Positions 51,650 to 63,828 of a stretch of 64,000 bases of DNA are shown here, in pieces. Under the pieces are notes generated by a model that was given only the letters and a program-made list of their open reading frames with translations, was not told the origin of the DNA and made no database searches. Origin of the DNA: Odiellus spinosus. Lineage: Eukaryota; Arthropoda; Arachnida; Opiliones; Phalangiidae. The stretch's first letter is position 1; each line of letters starts with the position of its first letter. Made by a program: the position numbers and the translations under genes. The DNA lies in the NCBI GenBank assembly GCA_963920705.1, contig OY987229.1, forward strand, positions 17,985,728-18,049,727, written 5' to 3'.

Positions 51650-53418
51650 TTGTTCTTGATAATAAGTCAACATTTTACCGGTATGAAATTAAATATTAGT
51701 TCTGCAACGAATATTTATTATAAAAAATGATTTAAACAATTTAAAATCTTCATTTTGTTATTCCCATGAAGACAGATGTTCATGATCTGAATATCAATAT
51801 TTAAACGAAATTAAAAGGTTAAAAGTACCTAAAACTACTAATTGAAATCCTTAATTTGATTTTCTAAAATGATATACGAGACGCTGTCTTATGATACGAG
51901 AGAGAAAACAGAACAGATATGGTCATTTAAAAACCCGAAGAAAAAAAAACCCAATATATTTGTGATTAGTTTGACACAAATTCTAGCCTTATAGACGTAC
52001 ATCTATACATGTATAAGCGCAATCTAGAACGGAAGACCTTTACGAAAGAATTTGACGCGACCGCGACGTTTACTTCAAAAAGGTACTAACAAACTTAAAT
52101 AATAAGCTCAGAAAGATACCATACTTCAGGCTGAAAAGTGATTCTACGTGATTACCGAGTCTCGAGTTACCAGTCCGATCCATCGGCAGGTTGATTGGAC
52201 AGAAAATAGATCGGCACAACCTTCTCAAAGAGCCAGAGACACTCGCGTTTTCAATATGCACGAAGCTCTTCAAGATTTTTTAAAGGTGGAGTCTAACATT
52301 CATATAAATAGGGATTTAGATAAACCTAAGTGTGATCATTAAAATGTGGACCATTGACCAATTGTATTGAAAGAGCTTTATGAATAAAACAGATAAATTA
52401 ACCTCTTCAGATCAATTTCAATTGAAGAATACATGTTTCTCGTCTGAAGTCAGAAGGGAAATATTCGGAAAGAAGATTTCCGATTTTTTGTACAATTTTG
52501 AGACGTTTTATTTTTTGAAAAAGAATCATTAAAAGAAAGCACTTCATGTTCTTTAGAGGGAGTAGAATAACGAGCTGCAATAGGGAATGCTAAAATTCAT
52601 AGGGTTCAATTAGCCTGAAACTAAGAAATATTCGGCAAATTCCGCAAAAGGAAGAAGCTATGTTACACTCCGTTTAATTACACTCTTTTTAATTTCCAGA
52701 TCAGCGACATTTTCCCTTTGATCTTTGTATGGTTTATTAGATACAAAATGAAACTCGGGTTGGTACGAAATGAATTTTCTACCTGAATGTCTATCCAACC
52801 TAACTCTATATAGACCTTTTCCCCATCGGAGGAAAAATATGATTTGGGTTTTTCTGGACCGTTATTCCCACGGGGAAAAAAACTACGTCACGCGAACTGA
52901 CATACGGCCGAAGCAGGTAATTCGCTTGTCTGCTATTTGCGCCAATATGAGATTACTTAACTATCTTAACTATGGCGCACGGATACGCGATACTTAATTC
53001 CCCAGAGAAAAAAAAGTATATATGTAAACAACATATCAAGATAGAGCTGACTATACTGAATATTTTACCTTGAACTGACAACGCGTGCCTATAGGCTGAC
53101 CGTTATTTCGATAAGACGAGTTTAAGTGTTAATCAGAAGTACATAATCTTCCTTTAGAGAGAAGTGTTCCATTAAGCCTAATATATACGAACTAGATTCA
53201 CATAACACTGGTACCAGGACTAATAACAATGTATATCAGTCTTAATAGATAAAGATAACTAAATTTGGCTTTCATAAGCGTCCTCCAACGTCAAATATTG
53301 GCAAAAGTAACAACTAACAAAAACCACGTACGTGATTGAATATTATTCTATCCATATCAGCAACGCGTTTTATAAAGCCGCGTTCACACTATAGACTTTA
53401 AAATCATTTTTAACAATT

Positions 53419-53820
53419 ATGGAAAGATCAGATTGTAAACGTTTTGGGTCAGCTGTAAAGATCCTTTGTACAAAAATTGAATTATTGGCTAAAAATGTTA
53501 CTTTGAACATTCAAAAAGCTTTGAAAACCGGCCTGGTAACTCTGACTCTCCGGTTAGATCGACACTATAGTATTTCGCAGCCAGATTACCAGGCTGAATC
53601 TAAAAAGTTGCGCAATAATTTGACCACGCCTCTTTTATTAATAAAAATTCTCGAAAATAATCAGGTCGAAACGCCAATTTCAATTTCTATTGGGAGAGTG
53701 AAATTTTGTGTAGAATACTACATCTATTTCAATAGGTTTGAATTAAATTATGTACCTTTCGGAGATAGTGGTACACTTCTATTATACCCTATTGCTATTA
53801 TCTTTCTACAATCTAGATAA
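53419..53820 (+). CDS. Orphan open reading frame, 133 codons
   Basis: No family is recognised. The frame opens at ATG 53419 with an upstream in-frame stop and a 'ttttataaag' TATA-like sequence 50 bp before. It starts with MERSDCKRFGSAVKILC, then a helical K/L-rich section, and ends with hydrophobic TLLLYPIAIIFL. It has no partner exons and could be chance in AT-rich DNA or the relic of a mobile element. Confidence 0.2.
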   Translation: MERSDCKRFGSAVKILCTKIELLAKNVTLNIQKALKTGLVTLTLRLDRHYSISQPDYQAESKKLRNNLTTPLLLIKILENNQVETPISISIGRVKFCVEYYIYFNRFELNYVPFGDSGTLLLYPIAIIFLQSR

Positions 53821-54373
53821 AGAAAGACAGCACCTTTACGAGTGCTTCCAAATGAAAATGAAATTAACTATAGTGAAGGCCTTTCCCGGATTCCGAAACT
53901 AAATCTACAGTTACAATCGGATTAAGATGTCAGAATGTGAAAGGGTATTGGTACCCATCTATCTCTAAGGAATTATATTGTAATATAGAAATTATTAAGT
54001 CTAGCCATTTCCTGTGGTGAATTATCAAGCTGATTTTGGCTACTGATATAATTATATATCATTTTTTTTGCCGCGTTTTTCTCATCCTTATAATATAGAG
54101 CAGATATTTGGGTCAATAGCAATCTATCGGCACTCCGTGCAACATAATTTAATTTACAGTGGGTAAATATAATATAACATAGAATTTATTGGCGGTCCGG
54201 ATCAACGCAGTTAATTCCAACTCGCGTTTATTACAGGGTTATTTTTGATGGTGACTAAATTAGGCTTAGAACTGTATACTTCAGCCTAGCTCTAAGGTAA
54301 AATAGTTAAATTGGGTATATAAATTATATAACTGAAACTACTACATCATTAAGTTAGGCTTAGCAACGTCGAT

Positions 54374-54745
54374 GAAGCTATGGAATTAGGCTTAGTATTT
54401 ACGTGGGAAAAACAATTGAATTAGGCCTAGTACATACTCAGAAAAAACAATGGAATTAGGCTTAGTACATTCTTTAGAAAAACAATGGAATTAGGCTTAG
54501 TACATTCTTCAGAAAAACAATGGAATTAGGCTTAGTCCATTCTTTAGAAAAACAATGGAATTAGGCTTAGTCCATTCTTTAGAAAAACAATGGAATTAGG
54601 CTTAGTCCATTCTTTAGAAAAACAATGGAATTAGGCTTAGTCCATTCTTTAGAAAAACAATGGAATTAGGCTTAGTACATTCTTTAGAAAAACAATGGAA
54701 TTAGGCTTAGTCCATTCTTTAGAAAAACAATGGAATTAGACCTAA
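54374..54745. repeat. 35-bp satellite with TTAGGCTTAG core
   Basis: About ten units of period 35 bp contain 'ggaattaggcttagt' then 'cattctttagaaaaacaat'. Left-edge units are more diverged. The core TTAGGC matches the nematode telomere hexamer by sequence only; the unit is not a simple hexamer array. Confidence 0.85.
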
Positions 54746-55957
54746 AGCAATCGTATAAATCTTAATAATTTAGGCTTAGTAAAAGACTATAACTCTTAAA
54801 ATAGCGGAAAATTAAGCTTGAAACGATGTAATTAGAAGTTTTTTGAAAAAAAGCAATTAGGTTTTTCGGTTTTAGTTTAAAAGTTTTTCGCGAAGCAAAA
54901 AATAAAAAAATTTGGCGAACAATATACCAATCAAATGAATCATCCTTCTATCCGATCAAAGTCGTTCTTCTTATACGGATATAATCAAAAACTCCGGGAA
55001 ACTTCACAACCGCATCATTAATAATAGAGCCATATAAGGATGACGACCGCTAGGCTTAAGAAATATTTCTTGAAAAATAAGGGATAAAACCAAGGAAACA
55101 CTATCTCTCATAAATAAAATAAAATTGCGTATCGAAACCCCGTCGACTAGATCGTCTCTAGATCGGGTTAGCCATCAGAGAAGTATCTATATACACACAG
55201 AATCTCCATTGCACTTTTTGCTATACTTTTTCAATGACAAGTCTCAAAATATTAGAGATTTTGGCTCTCAAGTATGACAATCCTCCAAATCCAAAAATAT
55301 TTGGCGTATAGAAACTACAAAATCCGTTGAATTATTTTAGAAAATCTATTTATTAACTTAATTTCGAAAAATTCAAGATAAAATTACGTGCATATGTTAT
55401 ATAAAGCTTTAAATTATCACCTGACACATTTTCTCAATAGCTCGTAAACTATGAAAACGCCATGATTCGTCTAACAGTATATAAAAAACAAAAATTTATC
55501 TTGAAGAAAAACGGTAACAAAGTCAATTACAAAATTGGCTTTCGAGTCTACGCTTGTCGTCACGAGGGAAAAGTTTTAACAAAAACAAAAGATTAATATA
55601 TCTGAGAATTTTTATATCTCGGTGAGACTGAGGATTGCCCTTTAGGGTTGCGGTTGTCCATCCTGTAGAGTTCCTACACTTAAGTAACTCGGTAGCCGAG
55701 TCTATAACAGGAAGCGCCTCTTAGCGGTAATGAGGAATAAAAGAATGGATCGAGATGATTGATCACACCCGGCTAGTTTCGGCCCTTGTCGCTCCTCCAT
55801 ATGAATAATTTAGTTTGGCCCTTTTTTTCCAACGATCTCTACATTTTTTGAGACTGGCCAATATTACATAAATTGTCAGCTATGGTTTCGATTTTTTTAA
55901 CATTCCTAACATTGAAATATGGTAGCTTAGACTAATTCAATCTTTGACGATATTTTA

Positions 55958-56125
55958 CTAAGCCTAATTCTAACCTATGACGACATATTGCTAAGCCTAA
56001 TTCTAACCTATGACGACATATTGCTAAGCCTAATTCTAACCTATGACGACATATTGCTAAGCCTAATTCTAACCTATGACGACATATTGCTAAGCCTAAT
56101 TCTAACCTCTGACGACATGTTGCTG
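55958..56125. repeat. 33-bp satellite with CTAAGCCTAA core
   Basis: Five units contain 'gctaagcctaattctaacc' plus 'tatgacgacatatt'. The core is the reverse complement of the core in the 54374-54745 array, but the rest of the unit differs. Confidence 0.85.
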
Positions 56126-57043
56126 TGCCTTACTCTATAGCTTCTGACATGTTGCTAAATCTTTTTCATTTGTGGGAATGAAAATCAATAAGCCTATTTT
56201 CAAATTATTGAAGTAAAGTATTCTTTAGACGCGCCAAATTTGTCGGTTTAAGACTTCAACCGAGGTTTAGAAGTATAAAAGTAATGGCTTAAATTTTTGT
56301 GAAGATGGTCTAAAAAGGGTAAAAGTATAGTTTTAAATGTTTGAAACGAAGTAGCTAAGCCTTTTTCCATGCATCCATAGTATTGAAACAAAATTGCTAA
56401 GCCTTTTTCCATGATTAAAAAAAAAGTATCTAAGCCTATTTTCGTATGATTGAAACAAACAGCTAAGCCTATTTCATCTGTTTGAACGAAAGTCTTCCAA
56501 ATCAATGAAACATTTTCTAGGGGAATATTTGAAACTTTTCTCATAAATACAAAATAAGCTTCGAGTTCATATTTAAAATTCAAATTAAATTCATCGTCGT
56601 ACGCTTTAAAATTTTACATTTAAATGCGCCAAGTCATTCTCGTCCAAAATTCTAACAAACTTTTCAGAATATTTTAATATTCATCCAAAATAAAGGTTAA
56701 AAAAAGGTGAACCTCACCATCTCTTCAAGAAATTCTACAATCCAATTTTTTCAAAAGTATCGTTGAATAGATTTTTTCATATAAGGAAAGTATTTCGAAC
56801 TTTAACAACAAATTCCTAGTTTTTCCTTCCAGATATCATCCATAATGCATTATTTTCAATTCTTCCTTATACTTTCCATCTTTTCCAGGTATAAATTTGC
56901 CTTTCCCCCGACTGTGTCCCGATTTGGAGACGAGTTTCATTCAGCGGAAACCCGACACGAAAAGGGCCACGAGGGATAGGCAATAAAATTTTCATATAAA
57001 GTTTTAAAAATGCTTTTGAGTTATATACTTTTAAATGGCGATA

Positions 57044-57421
57044 CCATGGGTATGTGACTTTCAACAGAAGCCGATGAAACCCTCCTTTGAAGTCTATTAC
57101 TCCCGGGTCTTGTCTACCCCTCTCTGTATTGGTTATTCTCAAAAGGCGCGATTCGTACGCCTCCTAACGGTAGATGTTTTCGAAGCGGGAGTTCGTCGAG
57201 CGAATATCTCTAGCAGCCTTGGAGTTCGTGTAAAAACGTCGTCGTTTGTGGAGAGAGAGAATTTCTAATTTTCCGTAGACAGGGGGGATGAAGTAGGACC
57301 CCTTCTAACTCGTAAAATGGGGAATTTTACCCATACAGATAGGAGCGATATATGGAACATTGGAGTAGTAGACTTCAAAGGAGGGTTTCATCGGCTACTG
57401 CTTTCAACTAAATTCCCATGG
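57044..57421. mobile_element. Fold-back element with ~60-bp inverted arms
   Basis: The left arm 57044-57102 (starting 'ccatgggtatgtgac' and containing 'gccgatgaaaccctcctttg') pairs with the right arm 57362-57421 in inverted orientation, with few mismatches. The ~260-bp interior is non-coding. Open frames across the arms are by-products. Confidence 0.7.
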
Positions 57422-57659
57422 CTCGCAAAAAAATCCCAGCGCAGGTTGAAAAAAAAAAAAAAAAAAAAAAACACCACATAGATGGGGCTTTTCACACTTT
57501 CTCCAGAAAAAACGGTTATAGTCTGCTAGTTGTAACTCCCGATCCAGCTTCATAGAATACAGTATCTATATTTAACATATATTTCATATATCTAAGGTTT
57601 CTGCCTCCATTAAAGTTGAAATATGAAACTTTAATTTTATTATTTACCAACAAACTTAG

Positions 57660-58066
57660 GGGTCAATTTAAATAATGACGTCACGACCCTTAAAACCTTC
57701 CGCGTAAAATATTCGGGAACCACCCACGAGAATAATAGAATATACGGTATGTATATTTTGTACGAAGAACCTAAACTTTTCCAACAAAGCGATCAAACAA
57801 CGTTACTCAAAGATAAACATGCCCTACACCGCTCTGTCCAATTACCAAGAGGTTTTGTCGCATATTTACCCCAAAATAATTGGACACGGATGGTTACTAG
57901 GCAGATCGTATTTGCGCCCTTTGAAATTTGCAATCTAACCAAAACCTGTAAACGGAATATTGATCAAGACGGTTTTGTATTGGTAACGAGACGCACGAGT
58001 GAACAATTCGTTGCTGACAAAATAATGGATGACTATAAAGACCGGATTATAATAATGGAGATAGAG
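57660..58066 (+). CDS. Possible orphan internal exon (135 codons)
   Basis: An acceptor 'ccaacaaacttag' precedes a frame open from 57662 to a donor GAG|gttagc at 58066. The frame also has an internal ATG at 57749. The peptide looks protein-like rather than low-complexity: RSVQLPRGFVAYLPQNNWTR, an ICNLTKTC pair of cysteines with an N-glycosylation sequon, FVLVTRRTSEQFV, and MDDYKDRIIIMEIE. It suggests an extracellular domain. I find no partner exons and recognise no family. A diverged gene running out of the window or an old mobile element are alternatives. Confidence 0.35.
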
Positions 58067-58289
58067 GTTAGCTCGTATTTTATACTTGAATGATGTTAAG
58101 GATTCAAAGAAAGTTACCGGTTAATAGGGTTTACTTACTAAAAAATATTTTGGATTTAAAAATAATTTCACAATTATAACTGCTCTAAAGATAAAAATAA
58201 TTCACAGCCTTTCAACATGAGTAGGAAAATCCACCACCCCTCATCAGGAGTATCGTAAAAGCTTAACATATTTGATCACTCATCATCAA

Positions 58290-58785
58290 GATAAGAAAAA
58301 ACTGACCAACCCTCATCAAGATTAGAAAAAAACTGACCAACCCTCATCAAGATTAGAAAAAAACTGACCAACCCTCATCAAGATTAGAAAAAAACTGACC
58401 AACCCTCATCAAGATTAGAAAAAAACTGACCAACCCTCATCAGGAGTAGTAAATATTGACCACCTCTCATCAGGAGTAGTAAATATTGACCAACCCTCAT
58501 CAGGAGTAGTAAATATTGACCAACCCTCATCAGGAGTAGTAAATATTGACCAACCCTCATCAGGAGTAGTAAATATTGACCACCTCTCATCAGGAGTAGT
58601 AAATATTGACCACCTCTCATCAGGAGTAGTAAATATTGACCACCTCTCATCAGGAGTAGTAAATATTGACCACCTCTCATCAGGAGTAGTAAATATTGAC
58701 CACCTCTCATCAAGAGTAGTAAATATTGACCACCTCTCATCAGGAGTAGTAAATATTGACCACCTCTCATCAGAAGTTGTATATT
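58290..58785. repeat. 30-bp tandem array of two related unit types
   Basis: About five units of 'actgaccaaccctcatcaag' + 'attagaaaaa' (58305-58435) change into about twelve units of 'ctcatcaggagtagtaaata' + 'ttgaccac' (58436-58780). The 'gaccaaccctcatca' part is shared. Period 30 keeps the minus-strand frame open for 128 codons, which is an artefact. Confidence 0.9.
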
Positions 58786-59518
58786 GACGAACTAATATTA
58801 AAACCTTAAACTACAATTAAACATAAAACATAATTTAAAATTGGAACAAAATCTAAAATTGTCTGTGAGAAAAAGAGGGAATTAAGGGGCAAACGCTATC
58901 ATTGATTTCTCATAGAACGCCTGTAGAAATGTTTTTACCTAAGAGCTTCAGGGTTCAGAGAGAAGCTCACATTTAGGGGATAAACATTAATAATTTAATA
59001 TATGTCTGATAATGATAATTTTTCAAACGAACTACCGTCGTCTTCAATCGTCATGTGTGTTTTTACTATTCTTAGATAGGAGTAATAAATAGATTAGGCG
59101 CATCTCTTGGTCCAGCCTTTTTCTTTATTACTTCTAAGATAGTGAATAGACTACGTAAGCTTTTACATTCCGAACACAAAAACTAAGATAAAAGGATCTC
59201 ATTGCTTTTCGCGTTCTTCATGACGATCTAATAAATTAAAGAGGAATTATGGTAAGAAAGAGTTCGGTGATACTCTTCTATAAACTTATCTCTTTGATAC
59301 GGTTTCTTATACTGAAGAAATGTAGTTTAATTTTGTTATGGCTGCGCGAATGCGCATTCCTAGTTGCCTTTGAACTAATGTATATTCCTTTATTGCCCTT
59401 CAAAGGGTATTAACGAGCTAAGCCTTGGCCCTTTAAGGTTTACGCTAAAATATAATTTATTATGTACACTTCAAGGAATTTAGTGAAACCTACGGTATAT
59501 TATTAAATTATTAAAGAA

Positions 59519-59840
59519 AGTTTAAATAGGCCTAATCCACCAAATAAAAAAATTAGAAACAAGTATTAAATTAGAAATAAAAAACTTACCCGGAAAATAG
59601 GCTTAGCTGGATTCATGGAGATCCTGAATTTTTCGCATTGAAGAGTCATCAACCAATGAGCAAAGGAACGTAGTTAAGCCGAGATCCCCATGAGACTTCC
59701 AATAACATTCAATTGGTTGCTGACCCATCAATGCGAAGAATTCAGGATATCCATGAATCCAGCTAAGCCTATTTTCCTTGTATGATTTAAATTTATTTCT
59801 ATATTTTAATACTTGTTTGTAAATTTTCTACTATTACTAT
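59519..59840. mobile_element. Long fold-back MITE with GGAAAATAGGCTTAGC inner arms
   Basis: Inner arms of about 50 bp (59587-59637 and 59727-59777) are nearly perfect inverted copies containing 'taggcttagctggattcatg' / 'catgaatccagctaagccta'. Outer arms share 'acaagtattaaat' and 'atttaatacttgt'-like blocks. Related elements are at 15519-15961 and 26096-26215. Confidence 0.75.
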
Positions 59841-62800
59841 TGCATATTCCTTTTAAAGAGACTGCGTCTTACAGCTTAAGAAAAACAGTTAATTAAAAGA
59901 CCCTATTATGGGGTCAAATTTAATTTAATCGTAATGATCCTTCTTCTTTTATATAATTTACATAATTCGATTAATCGAAAAAGGTTTCAAAATGTTATCT
60001 ACATTTTTATCAAAAGATTAATGCTTATCTTAGATTTTTTGTCTAAATTATCGATCCAAAAATCGTTTTCCATTCCATATAATAAATTCCGATTCAAATA
60101 TTAAAATTCGAGGATATTAGAATTTCTAATTTCGAAAGAGCTTAAGAAAAGGAGGACTATTTTTGGAATAATTCCTGACGAACTAAAGTTGCAATTATTC
60201 AACTTCATCGAATACCATTTTGAAAGAGACATTGAAAAATTAAATTAAATGATTCTTATTGAATTATTCTTTACTTATATCAGATTAATTCCGTTCGAAG
60301 CAAGCCGGGGATAGGGGGAGGAAATGTTTCTCAGGCCTCACGATTTTGGGGGTCATAATATCAGAGAAATGCCCCTTTTTCAGATATAACTAAGATAAGG
60401 GGCAACTAATAAAACAAATTAAAAAATCGTGGGTACTTTTATGTTCGGTTGGCGCGTTTTAATTACTTCTCACTTTACGTCTAAAATGATTCTGATAATT
60501 ACGGATACGTTTCTAATGAAAGGTGGGAGTTCTGGAATTAGTACTTTCACGAAAACGACCGCCTTAAAGCCACACGCCATTATCCCTTTATAAAGGGTAA
60601 AATAACTTCGTACGTGTTGTCAAATCGAAACAAAATACAGACTTTATTTTGGCGTATTTTGGGGTATATAAATATATACCAGTAGAAACGATTTAGTTTG
60701 TTTTTGGAAAAGGCTTAACATTGTGTAATCGACTTACTGAAAAATCTCTTAACTCTAAAGTGTTAACTCTAGAATTCTAGATAATGTCTTAAAACATCTC
60801 TTCAAAGTAACTATGTGATTAAACAATTTCGCTTTGTTTATGCTATGTTCTACAGAGAGTGCACGGCATTCACAAATGGATTTAGAAAAAAAAAATACAT
60901 TAAAAGCACTGTATAACAACATCCAGACAGTTCAAGGTACTTTCATAAAAATCACCAAAACATTATTATTAAGTAACATAAGTTCAAATGTCATCTCGCT
61001 TATCAATCGATTATAAGTAATTTTTGGCCCAAACTTTCATTTCTTTTACTCAACACTATAGTTGGGTTTAAAAGAGCAACCCCCAGTTTATTCCGTCTCA
61101 TTACCTTGACGATGATTGGTCGATTCGAAATAAAAACTAAAGGGGGAATTTCCGGTTTTCAATCTTGTCCATTTCCGGTAACGAAACTCTTATACCAACC
61201 CCACGTACGTTAGGGAACCATAATGAGATACTAAATGGCTAATCCATCATGGAAAACTACAACATAACGGAGTTTTTTCGTCAAGCGTCAGATTAACTTA
61301 AAAACGATTAACGTTGGAAAAAACCGGTTTCCTACGGGAGTTTAATAACAGGTTAACTTGTCGTTGACTGAAAGTTTTTCTTCGAGTATGGTTTTACTTG
61401 AATGTTAAGATCCAAAGATACCGAGCGTAGTTTTTACATAATTTAGGTCCCTGACTATTATTTTCGAGTTTTGTATATCAAACATCTAACTCACTCGAAA
61501 CTAGAGAGATAAACCTATAATCTAATATTCGCGAATAGGTTGATGCAACTACTTTTATTACCTATGAAGATTAATATTGTGTATTAATACGCCTAAGTTA
61601 AGTTCACATCACAACACAACTCGCGAACAACATTGTAGTATACCTTAGGGGTCGTAAAAACACGGGTAATCTTTTAAAAATAACGGTTTTCTCCATCCCC
61701 TCATCTTCAAAAGTAAAAATCCGTTTGAGTTTTCAGATCCTACATAGCCGTAGTTTTAGCTTCTATTTAAAACAATAAAACCTACAAGCCCGGAAAATGT
61801 GTTCGGAGAGGTTTATACTTAACTGTGTACATAAAACTTGGTCGTACAATTTTCTATTGACCTTTAACCTATGATATTACTAAATAATTCAATTTCTTAA
61901 CTCTCCATTTAAATTCATGCATTCAAATACGTAGATTTCATATATTTTATACAATTAGAAATGTTTTAACCTAAAAAAATATATTTAAAATAAGTTCCTC
62001 AAAACCACTTGTCTCCGCCCTCTCTTGAATTTCTTGAAAAAAATCAATTTTAAATCATTACTTTACCATGACATAATTTCCAACTAACGAAGAGATTTTC
62101 AATCAATAGCATTACTTTTTTAGAATTTTCCTTTTCGAAATTCATCCAATAACAGAAAGTTATTATATTACCATATTGTCTCCCTCTCAGGATTAAGTTT
62201 AAAATCTTTAATAATTAAAAGTTCAGTTTGAACTCGTAATTTTACTTTCGTAATTAATACAATAATAAATATATATATTGTTTATATAAGATCCAAAATT
62301 TTTATTATTCTCAGAAAACGGTTCTTTAGAGGGGCCATTTGTGGGGTTTACTACTCCTACAGAGCTAAGTAAGAGCTGAAACTCAAAACTAATTAATTTA
62401 GAGTCAACATCGGTCCGGAATTTGAGCACGAAAAAAAAATTTAATCTCTTAGAAACTGAAGCTTAGAAAACGTAGAAAACTCGAGTTGATTCACGCATTA
62501 AGAATATGACGTTAGATATCTCCTTTTCGTCGTTAAAAACACGTTAATATTTGAACTAAGGTTTATTATAGATTCAAGGCTTAAGAGTTTTTTACGAGGA
62601 GGTCGTTATATAAGAACGTGTTAAGTTTATAGACGTGTTTACTAAGTACCCACAAAAAGGTTTTTTTCTTTTACAGAAATAATCATAACACGGAAAATTA
62701 CAATTGTTTGGTGAAGATTTTATGGGTTTTCAGCCTAAATATATTCCTATCCTAATGAGGTTCTTTATAGGGCAATTGCGACGTAATTAACCGAAAGTTC

Positions 62801-63588
62801 GTCAGCGATGGTATGACAAAAATGCACGAATGAATCAATATAACGAAAAATTTTAAGAAAGGGAGGTTCACATTGACTACTTCGCTCCGTATGACGATTA
62901 ACATTATGTATCAATCCGCAACTCAGCTTTGACACATTTAGTCAACTCCCCTTGATTAGAGTAATTTAGAAATATATAATTTAAATATATTTTAAGTTTA
63001 GATTTCAGAGTCCCTTTAATTTTAAGGGGGAAGCAATAGGGGCGTCATTCCTACTCTGTTATTTAATCAAGTAAGGGCCAATTAATTCAAGCGAAACCGC
63101 GTTAATGGCGGCGTATAGCGGATCAATTTTCCTAATTTCGTCCGCTACCGGCTTTTCAATAATTTGTCGAAAACCATCTCGTTAGCCTCTTCTAGAGCAG
63201 AAGTCTATGAAAATATCTTCGGACGAAGTTACTAACTCGCCGCGAGAAGGTTGAATACATACATTTACCGGCTAGGATTAGGGAGGGGGGCATTAGAGTA
63301 ACATGGCCTCACAATTTTGCGGATCCATAAAAGAAAAATAAGAAAATGACCGGACTCTCTTTTTATAAATTTAAGTGGCATCCAAATTCCAAAGAGTCAT
63401 TGAGCTGGTAAATTATACTTCTAGAATTACTGTTCAAAACCAAGGCAAAAATTCAACTCTATAATTTAACCTCGAGTTAGATAGTGCAAAAAAAGGTACC
63501 CGGTATCAATGTTTTTAGATCTACAAGTGAAAACTCATAGATGGTACCATCGTATAATGATTTTTGTCCATCTCGAATGGGTCAGACA

Positions 63589-63828
63589 CAGGGACGGAAA
63601 TAAGCACAAGTCACTGGACATTGTCCGACAAATTTTCCAAAATGTCCGATAACTTTTTATTTTTAAGAGGGGGTCACTGGACAAATGTCCGATAAAAAAA
63701 AGTTCTTTTTAATACAGGAAATGTAGCATTGTCCGGTAATTTTGTTAAATGTCCGATAACTTTTGAATTTTTAAGGGGGGTTACTGGACATTTGTCCAAT
63801 AAGAAAAATTTTCTTATTTCCGTCCCTG
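63589..63828. mobile_element. MITE with perfect CAGGGACGGAAATAAG termini (hAT-like ends)
   Basis: CAGGGACGGAAATAAG (63589-63604) and CTTATTTCCGTCCCTG (63813-63828) are perfect 16-bp inverted repeats. The interior repeats 'actggacatttgtcc' and 'atgtccgataactttt' blocks, themselves partly palindromic. Ends starting CAGGG are typical of hAT-superfamily elements, but no matching 8-bp target duplication is seen. A decayed copy is at 6043-6619. Confidence 0.75.

Larger units (their letters stand above)
49178..53418. other. Gene-poor region with small inverted and tandem repeats
   Basis: No exon is recognised. It contains an inverted-repeat element at 49546-49668 and a hairpin plus 22-bp tandem array at 51504-51649. 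The GC-richer stretch 49850-50010 has open frames on both strands but no recognisable protein. Open frames at 52148-52342 and 52770-52997 show no domain or splice support. Confidence 0.5.
53821..57659. other. Satellite-rich intergenic region
   Basis: No exon is seen. Two satellites built on the same TTAGGCTTAG-like core in opposite orientation lie at 54374-54745 and 55958-56125, with related loose 'gctaagccttttt' repeats at 56340-56470. A 60-bp-armed fold-back element is at 57044-57421, and a 22-nt A-run near 57448-57470. Confidence 0.6.

Noticed and set aside
52148..52342. 64-codon plus-strand frame
   Set aside because: No domain, no splice context, overlapping frame on the other strand of similar length.
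54374..54745. Interstitial telomere (TTAGGC hexamer array)
   Set aside because: The hexamer occurs once per 35-bp unit, not as a simple tandem.
55660..55720. Possible structured RNA around the 'ctcggtagccgag' hairpin
   Set aside because: A single short stem with no cloverleaf or conserved box; not enough to call an RNA gene.
58384..58770. 128-codon minus-strand frame with a 10-residue repeat
   Set aside because: By-product of the 30-bp tandem array.
60834..61016. 60-codon plus-strand frame
   Set aside because: Short, AT-rich, no support.
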